Assembly (NCBI RefSeq): GCF_910594005.1
Contig: NC_057827.1
Coordinates: 7,192,001-7,256,000 of the forward strand
DNA: 64,000 bases
From: Cervus elaphus
Taxonomy: Eukaryota; Chordata; Mammalia; Artiodactyla; Cervidae
Direction: 5' to 3'
Shown here: positions 10,191 through 22,623 of the stretch, piece after piece
How positions within the stretch are numbered: the stretch's first letter is position 1
Layout: each line of letters begins with the position of its first letter
Translations under genes and position numbers: made by a program
The notes under the pieces: generated by a model
The model's database searches: none
What the model saw: only the letters and a program-made list of their open reading frames with translations
Told to the model about the DNA's origin: nothing

Positions 10191-13100
10191 GGAGTGGAAG
10201 GACCTTGCTGGGTTGATTCCCGCTGGTGCGGGTGAGTAGCCTGGCTCTCCTTATACGACTAGGAGAAGAACAGGGCATCCGCGCTGTGCCAACACTGCTC
10301 CCACAGTGCCTTCACGTGCCTTGTGTGGGATGGGGCTCACCTAGGTCTCCACTGGGCTCACCTTTGGGCAAACAGAGCCTTTCTCATTTTGTCTATACTT
10401 GTTGGCAGTTCCAGTTACAGGAATCTCCATGCCCAGGCTGAACGTACATGGGCAATAAAAGGGAGACCTGGAGAATACACTGCGAATTCACATTCTTCAA
10501 GCTCTTAGGTCCCCAGCCAGTCTGTCTTCTTTCAGCTTCTATTGTTGTCTGTTGAATTATTTCCAGGATTTGATTGCAGGAGATGAATTAGGAAAAGTGA
10601 ATCCACACCACTGTGTTCTGGAACCAGAAATCTCTGTTTTTCAATTTTTTTTTCATAATTAATGAACAGTGAGAAACTAATACATCAATTTAGTTGTATT
10701 TTGGGGATATTTCTATAAGAAACACGTCATTTTCATATTGTAATGAACAGAATTTACATAATCTATATACGTAATTAATGTCAATAGTCTTTAAGGCCTC
10801 AGACACAAAAGTCATCTCTGATTTTATAAGGTTTCTTTTACAGCTAAAGTCTAACTCTATTATCAAGTAGTTTTATTTAACTCTTAAAATTGCCTTCCTC
10901 TACCATCCAGAATTTCAAAATCTAGTGCTCTAAACAGCTGCAGGTGGTGCAAGTTTAAAGTTGGATTGGAAGTACAAAATAAAACTGTGCAAACTCTTGT
11001 TCACACACCCCGCTCCACACTCACGCCAGAAAGCAGGTGTGAAGCCGAGGGGCAGAAGGCCCACCCCTACCCACATCAGCCCTCAGTGTGGCCCAGGCGT
11101 CTAAGTCATTCCTCAACACCCACACCCACATCAGCATGTGCAGAGGAGTCCAGCCGGCCACGTCTTTGCAGACGTCTATCTCAGAACAGAAAACTGGAGA
11201 CAGAAGGAAACTCTCTTCCAAGTGAGCAGACAGAAATGCAATTAAATGGAAGGAAAGGGAATACCTTCTCTAAGAAGCTGATGAACTTTGCCACTGCATA
11301 GATTGATGTTCCCAACTCAGTGCCCAGATGCGGGGCAGAAAAGAGATGGTCCTTTCTATCCCAGGGGTCCGGGGGGTGTGGATATGTGTGATATTTGCAT
11401 CCCCTATGACAACAAATACACGCAAGCACACACACATGTGCGTGCACATCAGTTCTTTTAGGCAGCTGTGAATGAAGACAGCTTCTTTGAACATGCTTTC
11501 CTAAGCCCTGACCCTACAGGTCCCCATTTACTCAGATTTCATGCCGGTATCCAGAGTAGAAAAGGCCCTTTGAGGATGTTCAAGAACCACCCACCCCCGG
11601 ACAAAGACAGGTGCTGGGCCCCCCACGTGACACTCCCAGGTCTGAGCTCTCTCAGTCTGCCACGTCAAGGCCACAGCTCCAATCACAGACCCACGAATTC
11701 CAGAAGCGATTTCTGGATGTCCTTTCTGGTTGATACCAGGGACTCTAAGCTCACTCACCTCCTCCGTCCTGGGCCTTAGGACACGGTTTTGAAGTATTTG
11801 TCTAAAACAATATAACGCCCTCTGCCAAACTATGATCAAGCCCACCACACTAGAAACGTGTTCAAGACAATTCCAGTGAGGGTGACACCTGACTTTACTG
11901 CCACTCAGATAAAATGAAGGCACTAAAATGTGAGAAACACAAGCCACAGAGCACACAGGGATGAAAAACGCCTTTGCTGCACACGCTGATAGCGTGTTTG
12001 CTGTTTCCCATTGGCCACACGTCACAACATTACAATTTGAATGCTTTCAAATATGGAGAGACTTTTCCATTCAGTGAAAATGACCTTGAGATAAAAAAAT
12101 ATCAGTTTCTCTGTACATCCCACCTCTAGCTAGTTGGACTCTCTACAAAAAGGAGGATTAATAAACTCCAACTTCAAGTTAAATTATGAGGGACTTTTAG
12201 GGTCTAAACTGGGGGTCCTGATAAGGGTAATGAAGCTTAAGAGCTATTCTTCTACACATCCACATCCATAATATATTTGTTTTTATGATGTCCTATTTTC
12301 AAAGGGATATATCAATTTCTAAGGTAATCAAAAAGGAAAATAAGCTGTTCTCTTTTTAAAAAACACTTATGCTTTTAAGAACTTTGGAGAGGTAGGTAAA
12401 GTGAGAAGTTACTTAATAGTAAAAGAAGGTTAAAAGCAGCCTTTTTCAAAGGGGCTTCACAATCACGCAGTGAGGATGCCGCCACAGCCCACCCATCCAC
12501 TTACCATGCCCCCTACTCCCCGGACTCTTACTGCGGGCGGGGTCCCTGTCCAGGCCTGACCGCCCCACAGCGCGACACGTGAGGACGCACAGGCACGCGG
12601 GCCCACTCCTGCAGCAAAGCCACCAGCACCGTGGACCTGCAGCCTCCTCCTCTGGCGACGGGCTCAGCCCATCTGTGAGACGAGACGCGGAACTGCACAG
12701 GGATGGCGTGACGGCCTCGCGGACACAGGACCATCTCAGCCCCTCCCTGTCTTCAGCGAGATTCCAGGTCCACTGGGCTCTCCTCGCCTTCCTGCAGGCA
12801 CCAGTCACCACAAGCCCCTGATCTGACCAAAAGGGACACAGTCCAGAACAAGGGCCCCTTCAAAGGGGCAAAAGTGACCCAGGAGAAAGCCCCCAGTGCA
12901 GGGAGATGGGGGACCTCCATGTGATGGAGTGGAACTCACTGAGCAAGACCTTGGCTGGTGACTCTCAGGGGCTGTCAGACAGCCGGTTTCTGACCTCAGG
13001 GAACGACTGTGAACAGGTAGGTGGAATGCACACCAGTAGAGAGAAGAGTGAAACAGGTGACAGAGGTGGCTAGGCCCACCCAAGCCTGTGAAGTCCGCAG

Positions 13101-13243
13101 GCCCTTCTCGGGCTGACGGCAACCGCCACCCCGCGGAGCAGCGACAGTGACCCGTGCTGCGGTGGGCCCCCAGCTGTGCGGGGCAGCAGACAGAGCCCTC
13201 TGCAGCAGAGAGGGGTCTCCAGCTCAAAGACAAAAGGCGGGCT
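10191..13243. other. Unassigned intronic sequence with mixed composition
   Basis: I recognise no gene or clear transposon. Locally there is a CA-rich patch near 11420-11440 and a CpG-enriched patch near 12460-12730. Part of 10480-10620 may still belong to an old LINE. Open frames up to 171 codons (12805-13320, minus) have no recognisable domain. Confidence 0.45.
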
Positions 13244-13354
13244 CTCATACTAAAACTGGGATGACCAGAGAAGATCAGCATGGCCCCTGCACAAGGATGA
13301 CATGTAAATCTGTGAAGCATTCCATTTCTTTTTTAATTAAAAAAAAAAAAAAGA
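13244..13354 (+). pseudogene. Retroposed U6 snRNA pseudogene
   Basis: The core follows U6 spliceosomal RNA: CATACTAAAACTGGGATGA, AGAGAAGATCAGCATGGCCC, CTGCACAAGGATGACATG, then GTGAAGCATTCCATTTCTTT. The 5-prime stem-loop (about 18 bases) is missing, and scattered substitutions affect the conserved ACAGAGA/AGC segment. An A-rich run (13340-13352) follows, and the flanks AAAGACAAAAGG (about 13227) and AAAGATAAAGGG (about 13351) look like an imperfect target duplication. The copy was therefore reverse-transcribed by LINE machinery and has no upstream U6 promoter. It is not expected to be functional. Confidence 0.85.
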
Positions 13355-13679
13355 TAAAGGGTGTGATGATATCCAGGCGACAGAACCGAGAGGAAACAGC
13401 GGACCCAGGACAAGCTCACAGCAGCACTCCACGCCTGCAGGTGTGCTGTGGGCACGCGGGCCAGGCTCCTGGAGACCTGTCTGTCGGAGCACCACCTGAA
13501 GGGAAGGGGCTGAAGCGGTCTCCTTAGTTTACGGGAACACACAAAAGCCAAAGATGGGAAAAAGTCCTGCAACTCCTGCTACCCTGACTGCACTATCCTG
13601 GATACATGAAAACAGCCGCTGGAAACCAGGGCATCCAAAATGCCCCCGTGAAAGTCAAGCACAAGATGCTCAAGCACAT

Positions 13680-14365
13680 CCTTATACAGCCATGTCTTTA
13701 CAGCAGCAGTACCCACAAAAACCTAAAGGCAGAAGCGACCCAGCCAGCTGAATGAAAGAACACCATGGGATCTACACATACGCCCCTCAGTATCACTCAG
13801 CCTCAAAAAGGAAGGGTGTTCTGATACAGGCTACAATATGGATGAACCCTGAAGACATTACGCTAAAGTGAAATAGTGAAGTTGCTCAGTCGTGTCCGAC
13901 TCTTTGCAATACTATGGACTATAGCCCACCAGGCTCCTCCATCCATGGGATTCTCCAGGCAAGAATACTGGAGTGGGTTGCCATTTCCTTCTCCAGGGGA
14001 TCTTCCCGATCCAGGGATTGAACCCAGGTCTCCCGCATTGCAGGCAGATGCTTTAACCTCTGAGCCACCAGGGAAGCCCAATAAGCCAGACACAAAAGGA
14101 CAAACACTGTATGATTTCATTCATGAGAGGTCAAAGAGACAGAAAGTAGACTGGTGGGTTACAAGGGCTGCAGGAGGCGGGAATGAGTTATTGTTTAATG
14201 AGGAGAATTTCAGTTTGGGAAGATGAAAAAATCCTGCAGGTAGTAACGATGGTTGCACAACAACGTGAATGTAATCAACGCCACTGAACTGTACACTTAA
14301 AAATGGTTAAAACGATAAATGTTGTATGTATTTCATCACAATAAAAGCGCTTTTTAAAGGTAAAG
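13680..14365 (+). mobile_element. Old L1 3-prime end, interrupted by a Bov-tA
   Basis: Sense L1 3-prime untranslated blocks are visible on both sides of the SINE: TCACTCAGCCTCAAAAAGGA and ATGGATGAACCCTGAAGAC before it, and AGCCAGACACAAAAGGACAA, CACTGAACTGTACACTTAAA and an ATAAAA end after it. Confidence 0.75.
13866..14079 (-). mobile_element. Bov-tA SINE
   Basis: This is a full-length antisense copy: the tail TTGCTCAGTCGTGTCCGACT comes first, then GCAAGAATACTGGAGTGGG, a tRNA-like B box (GGGATTGAACCC) and the end GAGCCACCAGGGAAGCCC. It sits in the L1 tail, whose sequence resumes at AATAAGCCAG. Confidence 0.93.
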
Positions 14366-15596
14366 CACAGAAAAAAAGAACACTGGAGGGCAGGTGGCTG
14401 GTGCCCAAGCAGCATGGCTCAGACGGCCCAGTGTCGCCTGGCAAGCCGTCTGCGCTCCAGGAAGTGGACGCAGCCAGACACCCAGCATCTCATAGGCCAC
14501 AACCACCAGACAGACCCCACAGAGCATACGCGGATGGACTGTCCTTCTGTGGGGCCTGAGGCTCTTTGAAGCGTCCTAAATGGCCCTCAATAAATGTGAG
14601 AAGTCCCAAGGATGAACTGGACCGTGAATCTGAACGCGTGTGATGCTCTCAAGTGAACTAAGACAGACAGGAGGCCACCTGAGGAAGCTCCCCACAGTGC
14701 TCACACACAAAAGCACACCATCACTGGGGGCAGAAAACATCACAGTCTTTATTTTAATCGCTATTTACCTTACTACTATACATCCATTCATTTATGTATT
14801 CATGTGCTGCATTGCCTGTCTATGATTTATACATTAATAAGTCTACCTTCGGTACACACAGACAAGTGTTTGCTACTTGTAAGGGTGTGAGATCAAAAAC
14901 GCTTGGAGATTACTGCTCAAATGAACCAGCTACACTAAAAAGAACATCCATTACAACATTTAAACTTTTCTAAAAAAGCATACGTGCTCTTGGTCATTAA
15001 CCTTTGGTAAATTCTGGGTCCTGGCATGTGTCAGGATAACTCTCTGGTTTCAGACACTTTCTCAAAAACCTGAAATAACTAAACAGCTGAAGCCTGATCC
15101 ATACCCTACACAAGATGTAAGTGGCCCTGGGTACTCACAGGGTAGCACGTTGCCAGCAGACGGTCGGTGGCCCTTGGTAGCATCACCTGGGATCCAGGGC
15201 CAGCTGTCCCACCCCCCCACTGTATCCCCTCTGAGCCGAGAGCTCCCCCTCTGGGCTACCATTTCCTGAGAGTGTCATTGAAGAATTTATCAGTACTGCA
15301 CTGCCAGGGCTGGCTGGCAACTTCCCACACAAACTCATAAAAACTCTGAAAAGTATACAGTGCTAGAGACATGTGCAATGTCTTATCACTAAATATTTCA
15401 ACTGAAAAAATAAATAAGTAAACACGTATTTCCATTCTACCATGTCTTCATGCCGCACTCAGCAAACGTGGAATTCTCAGATATTCTCAGTGATTCAAAT
15501 GGCTGCAGATAGTTTTTACCTGAAACTAGATAAATCAGTAACAACACACAAAATGCTGTGGTTCAAGAACCTGGTATTTGACAGATCCTCCCGTCC
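14366..15596. other. Unassigned intronic sequence
   Basis: I recognise no gene or repeat with confidence. The stretch is mixed in composition, with AT-rich parts at 14740-14850 and 15330-15430. Confidence 0.45.
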
Positions 15597-16050
15597 ACAG
15601 GAATGCATTCATTTCCTGGGGCAGCTGTAACAAATCACCAGGACTCTGGCCTGAATCAACACCAAAGTGTTATCTTACAGTTCTAGAGGTCAGGAGTCTG
15701 ACCCGGGTCTCACAGGGACAAAACCAAAGTCGTGGGAGGGCTGTGCTCCAGCGGGAGGGTGAGGCAGGCCCAGTGCCTTTGCGTTTCCAGCCCCCAGAGG
15801 CCACCCACCTCCTCAGGCCGGGGCTCACCCCTCCATCATCAAAGCGAACAGCAGCAAGTGGGGTTCTTCAAACACTGCACCCCGCCGCCCTCTCCTTCTA
15901 GGACTGGTGACGAGACTAAGGGCTCACCCTAATCATCAGAAAGACTCTCCACATCCTAAGGTCAGCCGATTAGCAACCTTAAATCACGTCTGTAACCCAC
16001 CTTCATTCTCTTGTACCATGTAGCCTAGATTCTCCCGATCAGGATGTAGG
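15597..16050 (-). mobile_element. MaLR (MLT1-type) LTR, antisense
   Basis: The stretch opens with TTTCCTGGGGCAGCTGTAAC, continues TTACAGTTCTAGAGGTCAGG and later CTAAGGGCTCACCCTAATC. This order is the reverse complement of an ERVL-MaLR solo LTR of the MLT1 type. It is heavily diverged and non-coding; the subfamily cannot be named by eye. Confidence 0.6.
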
Positions 16051-16129
16051 CATCTCTAGGGTTCTGTAGTCTACCAACAGGCATTTATTGTGAAGATACT
16101 CAGGTATCCTGGGGAGTAGTCCACTCATC

Positions 16130-17480
16130 AGATCAGAGATGCTGAGGCCCCGTCACCGCAAGGATGGTGAGGCCTGGCCGCCGCCCGAGCTGCCCCGAGC
16201 GCAGGGCAGAGCACGTGCAGGGCGGCAGGGCACAGGGCAGGGGCTCCTGCTGCTCGGGCGAAGAGCAGCAGCGGGGAGTGCTCCCCAGGCCCTGGAGAAA
16301 AGGGCTGGGGGTGGGGGCTGCACGTGCGGGCCGGTGGCCTCCGCACAGGGGCCAGCGCTGCAGCTCAGCACGCTGGTGCACGTAATGTCGGGATTCACCA
16401 AGAGGTTCCCAGAGGCACAGGAGAGGCGGGGACCGAGCAGGAGTAAGTATTTCAGGAGAAGTCAAGCGCACTTGGCAAGGAAGTTAAAGGCGGCCAGAGA
16501 CAATGGCTGCGGGGAGACCGGCTTTCAGGCAGGGTCTCTGCTATTCAGGGGTGGAGGCCAGCGGACCAGGAGACACTGCCAGTGGAAAAGGACTTTACCT
16601 CTCACAGTTCCCAAGAGGAGGAGCCATGGGGAAAGCGCCGGGGAAGTCAAGAGGCAGAGGAGCGAGGGGGAGACACAGCAAGAGCCTTCACTGTGGTTTC
16701 CGTGGGAAGGGCAGAGCCAGGCAGGGAAACCAGCCTCGGGGACGTAGGTCCCCAGCCGACTGCTACCAGGCTGGCGGCCCTGAGCATGGCAGCCTGATAA
16801 CAGGGCGTGCAGAGGGACTCCTCGGTGGTCCAGTGGCTAAGAATCCACCCTGCAATGCAAGGGATGTGGTTTTGACGCCTCATCAGGGAACTAAGATCCC
16901 AAATGCCATGGAGCAACTAAAGCCGCATGCCGCGACCAGAGAGTCCGTGCACCGCCAGGAAAGGTCCCAGATGAGGCAACCAAGACCCTGTGGGCCTCAG
17001 CTAAGAGCCCGTCAAATAAATCAACAGTTATTCTTAAAAAGGGCGTGTAGGGCGTGGGCTCTGGATTGTTACTTTGCAAAGGAAAGACACACTCACAGGC
17101 CAGTCTCTGGCTCTAGGAACTGGCTGGTCCAGAGGAACCACCGCCCTCAGAGGGCACAGGGCCCCATGTCAAGGCCGCTGCATACGGTCAATAAAAAGAC
17201 AAAGACTGCACAGGCCCAGAGGAGGAGGGAGGTCGCCGCCCGCAGTGGCGGGGGTCAGACTCGGGGCGCCCCCCGCCCACAGCTCTGTGCGGGAGCTCCC
17301 GTGAAGGCAGAGAGGAATCCACGAGACAGAGGGGACAGAGTCAGGCCGGAAGCAGGGCGCCCCGGCGAGTGTGCACAGAGGCAGAGGACAGTCCAGCCGC
17401 AGAGCGCGGGCACGGGGCGGCCTGCAGAGACGGCGACACGGCAGCCAGACCCACGGAGTGAGCCAGACTGTCTGCCCCAC
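16130..17480. other. GC- and CpG-rich intronic segment
   Basis: Two GC-rich blocks (about 16135-16420 and 17200-17470) flank a SINE. They contain many CpGs (for example GGCCGCCGCCCGAGCTGCCC near 16180 and GGTCGCCGCCCGCAGTGGCG near 17231). Large open frames on both strands, up to 363 codons at 16503-17594, have no recognisable domain, overlap each other, and one runs straight through the SINE. They are attributed to base composition. An intragenic CpG island or enhancer is possible. Confidence 0.45.
16812..17042 (+). mobile_element. CHR-type tRNA-Glu SINE
   Basis: The cetartiodactyl SINE head is visible (GGGACTCCTCGGTGGTCCAG, TGGCTAAGAATCCACC), then AGGGAACTAAGATCCC and GCATGCCGCGACCAGAG, ending in an AAATAAATCAACAG tail. 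The copy is diverged, and the B box has decayed (GTTTTGACGCC). Confidence 0.8.
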
Positions 17481-19384
17481 CTACAGCAACAGTTTTTCTT
17501 TCTTAAAAAAAACACTCTAAGTGGAAAATGTTACTATGCCAGGGAATGGTCCCACACATCTGATCTGACTAAAATGTATCACAGCAAAATATAGACAGAA
17601 AATAAAAGAATGATAACTGCAGTACGAAAGATGAGGGCCCAGGTAATCACCAATTGGTCATGAGAAGCAAGACATATCTACTAAACCACCGTGCCATTTA
17701 ATACAAGTACTCTTTCAGAAAGTAAACACATGCCATGTGTACCCTGAGGCTGTTGAATGAAGAGAGAACAAACCGCTTGGACACGTTTACAGATGGCTTC
17801 TTTGCTCAGAAAGACAAAAGCTGAGAGCATCCCAAAAGGACACTGCTTCCCTCCCGACAGCTCACTTTCTGCCTGCTTTTTCTTTTTGCCTCAGATTCAC
17901 TCCGAGCTTTCTGAGTAACAGGTTTCCTGAGCCACCGGGCCTGAAGACAACCAGGTCAGAGAGAGTGGACGGATTCTGTGACTGAAATGAAAATGACTTC
18001 CCACTTGGCCGAGGGCAAGGGGCGAGGCCCGTCTGCGTGTCTGCCTGGCGCTGGAGAAACAGCAGGACTGGGAAGGGGCTACGCCCTCTGCACACACCCG
18101 AGACACCCTCCTCTGCCCGCTCACCATCTGGATGGGACCCTGCCTCTGAGCACCACCCAAAGGAGGCTGGCAGGACAGGAAGGCTGGGCAGCTCAGGATG
18201 GACCCATGGGCGTACACCGCGCCCCATCCCCATCTGCAGCTGACCCATCACGCAGATGCCACCAAGAGCGCCAAGGTCCCATCTGACAAAGGAGGGAACT
18301 TGGAACCCAGACTAAACTCTCCTGAACTTGCTCTTCTTTAGCTGTCAGAGGAGCACACAAAAACACAGGGTGGGACAGAAAAGGCCTGAAAAGTGCCTGC
18401 TCACAGCTGGAGCTTCCTCCCATTTCATTAAGCTCTCATGTACTGGAGTCCTTTAGGGACAGAAGTTTCCATCAGAAAAGCACTGATAAGGCAAAGAAGA
18501 AACACAGGCAGGGAGGCGGGGGAGTGGGGTGCTCAGGGACCCAGAGGACTTTGGAAGGGGCAGGCTTTGAAGACCCAGCTGACCTTCCAGTCTTTGCATA
18601 CCCTGAGGCCTTTCTAGGAAAGTCACTTTCTGAAATAGGGAAACCTGATGCAGAAGAAAGAGCAAGGCACATCCTGAGCTAACTGGATGTTCCTATCCTT
18701 CTAAGCTCTGGGATGTCAGAAAGGGCCATAAAGTCCTCTTCTTCCTGCAAGCATGTCACTGGAGAAAGCCACACTGGCTGCTTAAGACTTGTTTTCCTTT
18801 TGAAAACCAAGGACCTACTGTAATTGCTGCTGTTTTGTTTTGTTTTTTAAGGGTTGATAAGCAAAAATGAGAAATTCAAAGACATCACCAAATAGGTCAA
18901 CAAATTTAATTCATTTGATGTCTTTAAAATTTTTTTAAAGGGTTTGTTACTACAGTCAATGGACTTATATACTGCCTTTGAATTATTATGCTAAACAAAT
19001 AATGCCTTAACATCACAATGCCCCTATAGGGCTTCTTCAGTGAACTGCATTTCTAAGAAGATACCTGAGTCACCAGGGGCATCCCAAAATTATCCATGAA
19101 GTTAGCAATAGGAGTCCACAAGCTACTTTCAGTATTTGAATACGCTTTCAAAAACCGGTCCATTGACCGAGGATAAAACTACACAGACTAAATGATGAAG
19201 GTGTTTGTTTTGACTAAAAGTATATCTACTTCAGTGTAAAATATCATTAAGAAAAATTTTTTGAAGAATGTATATATATGAAACTAAATACAACATGGTA
19301 AATCAATTAAAATAAAAAAGAAAATTTTGACCAAAAGATCTTAGCAACAATGATCATCAGTAGCAGTTGTAACAACTGTAACAC
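17481..19384. other. Unassigned intronic sequence
   Basis: I see no gene, RNA or repeat I can name. Frames up to 129 codons near 17862-18286 are overlapping and domain-free. Confidence 0.45.
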
Positions 19385-19580
19385 TGAAAGAGAAAGTCAC
19401 TGGGTCCTGTCCGACTCTTTGTTATCCCGTGGACTATACAGTCCATGGAATCCTCCAAGCCAGAATACTGGAGTGGGTAGCCTTTCCCTTCTCCAGGGGA
19501 TCTTCCCAGCCCAGGGATGAAACCCAGGTCTCCCACATCGCAGGCGGATTCTTCACCACTAAGCCACCAGGGAAGCCCCA
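19385..19580 (-). mobile_element. Bov-tA SINE
   Basis: An antisense copy running from the tail GTCCTGTCCGACTCTTTG through GCCAGAATACTGGAGTGGG and GGGATGAAACCCAGG to GCCACCAGGGAAGCCCC. Confidence 0.92.
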
Positions 19581-19624
19581 ACTCTAACATGAGCTGCCCA
19601 CCTGCCCGGCCGTGGCCCTGCCCT

Positions 19625-19745
19625 TTCACGCAGTGTCTCATCTACTCCTCACCGCAGACCAGTAGCCACTGTCCGCCCTCTTGTTTAAAGCAGGAGACTG
19701 GGCCAGAGAGATGCACCTGCCCAGCATTTTACTGCTAGCGAGGGA
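19625..19745 (-). mobile_element. MIR SINE fragment
   Basis: The reverse complement of the MIR core is recognisable as TGTCTCATCTACTCCTCACC, then AGGAGACTGGGCCAGAGAGA and CACCTGCCCAGC. It is old and diverged. Confidence 0.55.
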
Positions 19746-20194
19746 ATCACCTCATTAAGGGTGCTTCAGTTGCCTCTGATTGAATTTAAATGGGCAAAGG
19801 AATTCATTACTACCTAATGAAAATAGTTTGCTGGGGAAAGTACTTCAACATACATTATCCCCAATGGAAGAATAACCAGAGGGTATACTGGGGGCAACGT
19901 GTACTAACTGTGCCCTGGGAAAATCCACAATAAGTAAACACAGAAAGCCAAGCATATTCTAAAAATCCAAAGACCAAAATAGCTTCTCCATTTTCCTGTA
20001 AAGTCTCAGTGCACTATATATAGCAAGGTAAGTCTTGCGCAAATCAGGACTTTGGGCTCCCTCCTTACGGAAATTCAGCAGGAAGCTGGACCACCCCACT
20101 GCGAAGGGAGGGACCCTGGCAGATACACGGGTCCCCTGAATCTTCCCAAGTCAAGGAATCTGGAAATGTGAATAGGTTTTGTCTTTAAAACATC

Positions 20195-20535
20195 CCCCAG
20201 GGCTTCCCTGGTAGTCAGTGGTTAAAGAATCCACCTGCCAATGCAGGAGACACAGGTTCGATCCCTGACCCAGGAAGATACTACGACCATGGCGCAGCTA
20301 AGCCCATGCACCCCAACTACCGAGCCTGTGCTCTTAACACCCAGGAGCCACAGCTGCTGAAGCCCGCCTGCCTTACAGCCTGCGCCCTGCACCCAAGACA
20401 AGCCACTGCAGTAAGAAGCCCACACACCACAGCTAACAAGCAGCCCTGGCTCTCCACAACTGGAGAAAGGCCGTGAAAGCAATGAAGACCCAGCAGAGCC
20501 GAAAGTAAAGTAAATAAAGAAAATTATTTTTAAAA
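20195..20535 (+). mobile_element. CHR-type tRNA-Glu SINE, long form
   Basis: The head is GGGCTTCCCTGGTAGTCAGT with a tRNA B box (GGTTCGATCCC). The body repeats short units around CAACTACCGAGCC, CACAGCTGCTGAAGCCC and CAACTGGAGAAAGGCC, and the end is GAAGACCCAGCAGAGCCGAA plus an A/T tail. This is the layout of the longer cetartiodactyl SINE. Confidence 0.85.
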
Positions 20536-20862
20536 ATGTCTTCCAAAAGTGCTTTTCAATGAGGGCCTGGCTGGTCTTGGGGACAGGGAGGTTCTTTATG
20601 GCGATGGACTATCCAGAATAAGGCAAGGGCATCACTTACCATTCACCACCCTGGCCCAGGAATACCAAGTCCTAGGAAGACTGGCAGTCATTGTGATAAA
20701 GGAATATTTGCAAACACGTCCCACAAATGAGACACCTGACTCCTTCCAGAAAGGATGAAAACCGCAGAATAGATAATCACCAAAATGAAAGACTACCAGA
20801 TGAGGATCCAGCCAGACCACAGCACAACAAAACAAAACAGACATATTGAGCATCTAAAGCCA

Positions 20863-21286
20863 CTCAGTTTAGTTCACTTGCTCAGTCGTGTCTGACTCTT
20901 TGCGACCCCATGGACTGCAGCAAGCCAGGCCTCCCTGTCCATCACCAACACCTGGAGCTTACTCAAACTCATGTCCACTGAGTCAGTGATGCCATCCAAC
21001 CATCTCATCCTCTGCTATCCCCTTCCCCTTCCACCCTCAATCATTCCCAGCATCAGAGTCTTTTCAAATGAGTCAGTTCTTCGCATCAGGTGGCCAAATA
21101 TTGGAGTTTCAGCTTCAGAATCAGTCCTTCCAATGCATATTCAGGACTGATTTCCTTTAGGATGGACTGGTTGGATCTCCTTACAGTCCAAGGGACTCTC
21201 AAGAGTCTTCTCCAACACCACAGTTCAAAAGCATCAATTCTTCAGTGCTCAGCTTTCTTTATAGTTCAGCTCTTACATCCATACTG
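20863..21286 (-). mobile_element. BovB LINE 3-prime fragment with 7-bp target duplication
   Basis: The reverse complement of the BovB tail and C-terminus (CTTGCTCAGTCGTGTCTGAC to GCTTTCTTTATAGTTCAGC) is flanked by AAAGCCA at 20856-20862 and 21287-21293. The copy is truncated at the 5-prime end. Confidence 0.92.
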
Positions 21287-21723
21287 AAAGCCATCAAAGA
21301 ATTGTATTAAAAATAATAAGACCACTAATAAAATTTTAAAATGGAGGAAAAAAAACCTTAATAGACATTTTCTCAAAGATATACAAATAGCGATAAATAC
21401 ATGAAAAGTTGCTTGACATCACTAATCATCAGGGAAATGCAAATCAAAACCACTATGAGATTATCACCTCACACCTGTTAGAATGACTATTATCAAAAAA
21501 AGACAAAGAGTGATAACAAGTGGTGAGGATGAAGACAAAAAGGAAATTTTGTACAATGTGGTAGGAGTGTAAATTGGTGCAGCCACTGTGGAAAACAGTA
21601 TGGAGGTTCCTCAAAAAATTAAAGATAGAGCTACCACATGAGCTAAGAATTCCACTTCGGGGAATATTAACAAAGGAAATGAAAACACTATGTCAAAGAA
21701 ACTTCTGCACCCTTATGCTCATA

Positions 21724-22076
21724 CCCCTACCTTGATGCTTTTGAACTGTGGTGCTGTAGAAGACTTTTGTGAGTCCCTTGGACTGCAAGGAGACCAAACC
21801 TGTCAATCCTAAAAGAAATCAACCCTAAATATTCACTGGAAGGATTGATGCTTAAGGTGAAGCTGACTCATTGGAAAAGACCGTGATGCTGAGAAAGACT
21901 GAAGGCAGGAGAGGAAGGGGATGACAGAGGAGGAGGGATGGTTGGATGGCATCACCAACTCAATGAATATGAGTTTGAGCAAACTCTGGGAGATGGTGAA
22001 GGACAGTGAAACCTAGGGTGCTGCAGGTCATGAAGTTGCAAAGAGTAGGACATGACTGAGTGACTGAACAACAGCA
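21724..22076 (+). mobile_element. BovB LINE 3-prime fragment nested in L1
   Basis: Sense BovB from TTGATGCTTTTGAACTGTGG to GACTGAGTGACTGAACAACA. An internal deletion has removed the block after AGGTGAAGC. ATGCTCA before and ATGTTCA after the insert may be a target duplication with one mismatch. Confidence 0.85.
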
Positions 22077-22571
22077 AATGTTCACAGCAGCATTATTTAC
22101 AATTGCCAAAATATGCAAATAGCCTATGTCTACTGACCAATGAATGGACAAAGAAGAAGTGGTACATATACACAATGGAATACCACTCAGTCATAAAAAT
22201 AGGAATCCTGCCATTTGCAATAACAAAAATGGACCATGAGGGTATTATGCTAAACAAAATGTCAGACAAAGAAATACAAACACTGTATGAACTCATATGT
22301 GGAATCTGAAAGAAAAAAAAAAAAACAACTCATAGTACAAGAGATCAGATTAGTGGTTATCAGAGGTGTGGGTGGGGGAAATGGATTAAGGTGATCAAAG
22401 TTTCCAGTTATGAGACAAATAAATACTGGGAATATAGCGATAACATGATGACTATAGTTAGCACTGCTGTATTTTGGCATATTTGAAAGTTGCTCAGAGA
22501 GTAAATTCTAAGAGTTCTCAACATAGGAAAAAAATTTCTATTTGCTTTTTTTTATATCTATATGAGATGAT

Positions 22572-22623
22572 GAATGGGGTCACAAACAGTCAGACACAGC
22601 TGAGTGACTGAAATGAACTGAAC
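22572..22623 (+). mobile_element. Very short (52-base) BovB tail insertion
   Basis: Only the last 52 bases of BovB (GGGTCACAAACAGTCAGACA to ACTGAAATGAACTGAAC) were inserted, flanked by the exact duplication TGAGATGAT (22563-22571 and 22624-22632). Removing it restores a continuous L1 3-prime untranslated region. It is an extreme 5-prime truncation that still generated a proper duplication. Confidence 0.88.

Noticed and set aside
11528..12025. 165-codon minus-strand frame
   Set aside because: No recognisable domain and no splice context; length is compatible with chance.
16503..17594. 363-codon plus-strand open frame
   Set aside because: It runs through a CHR SINE, lies in GC-rich DNA with open frames on both strands, and shows no known domain.
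20195..20290. tRNA-like A and B boxes
   Set aside because: They belong to the head of a CHR SINE; there is no acceptor stem or CCA-compatible cloverleaf. The same holds for the other CHR and Bov-tA heads.
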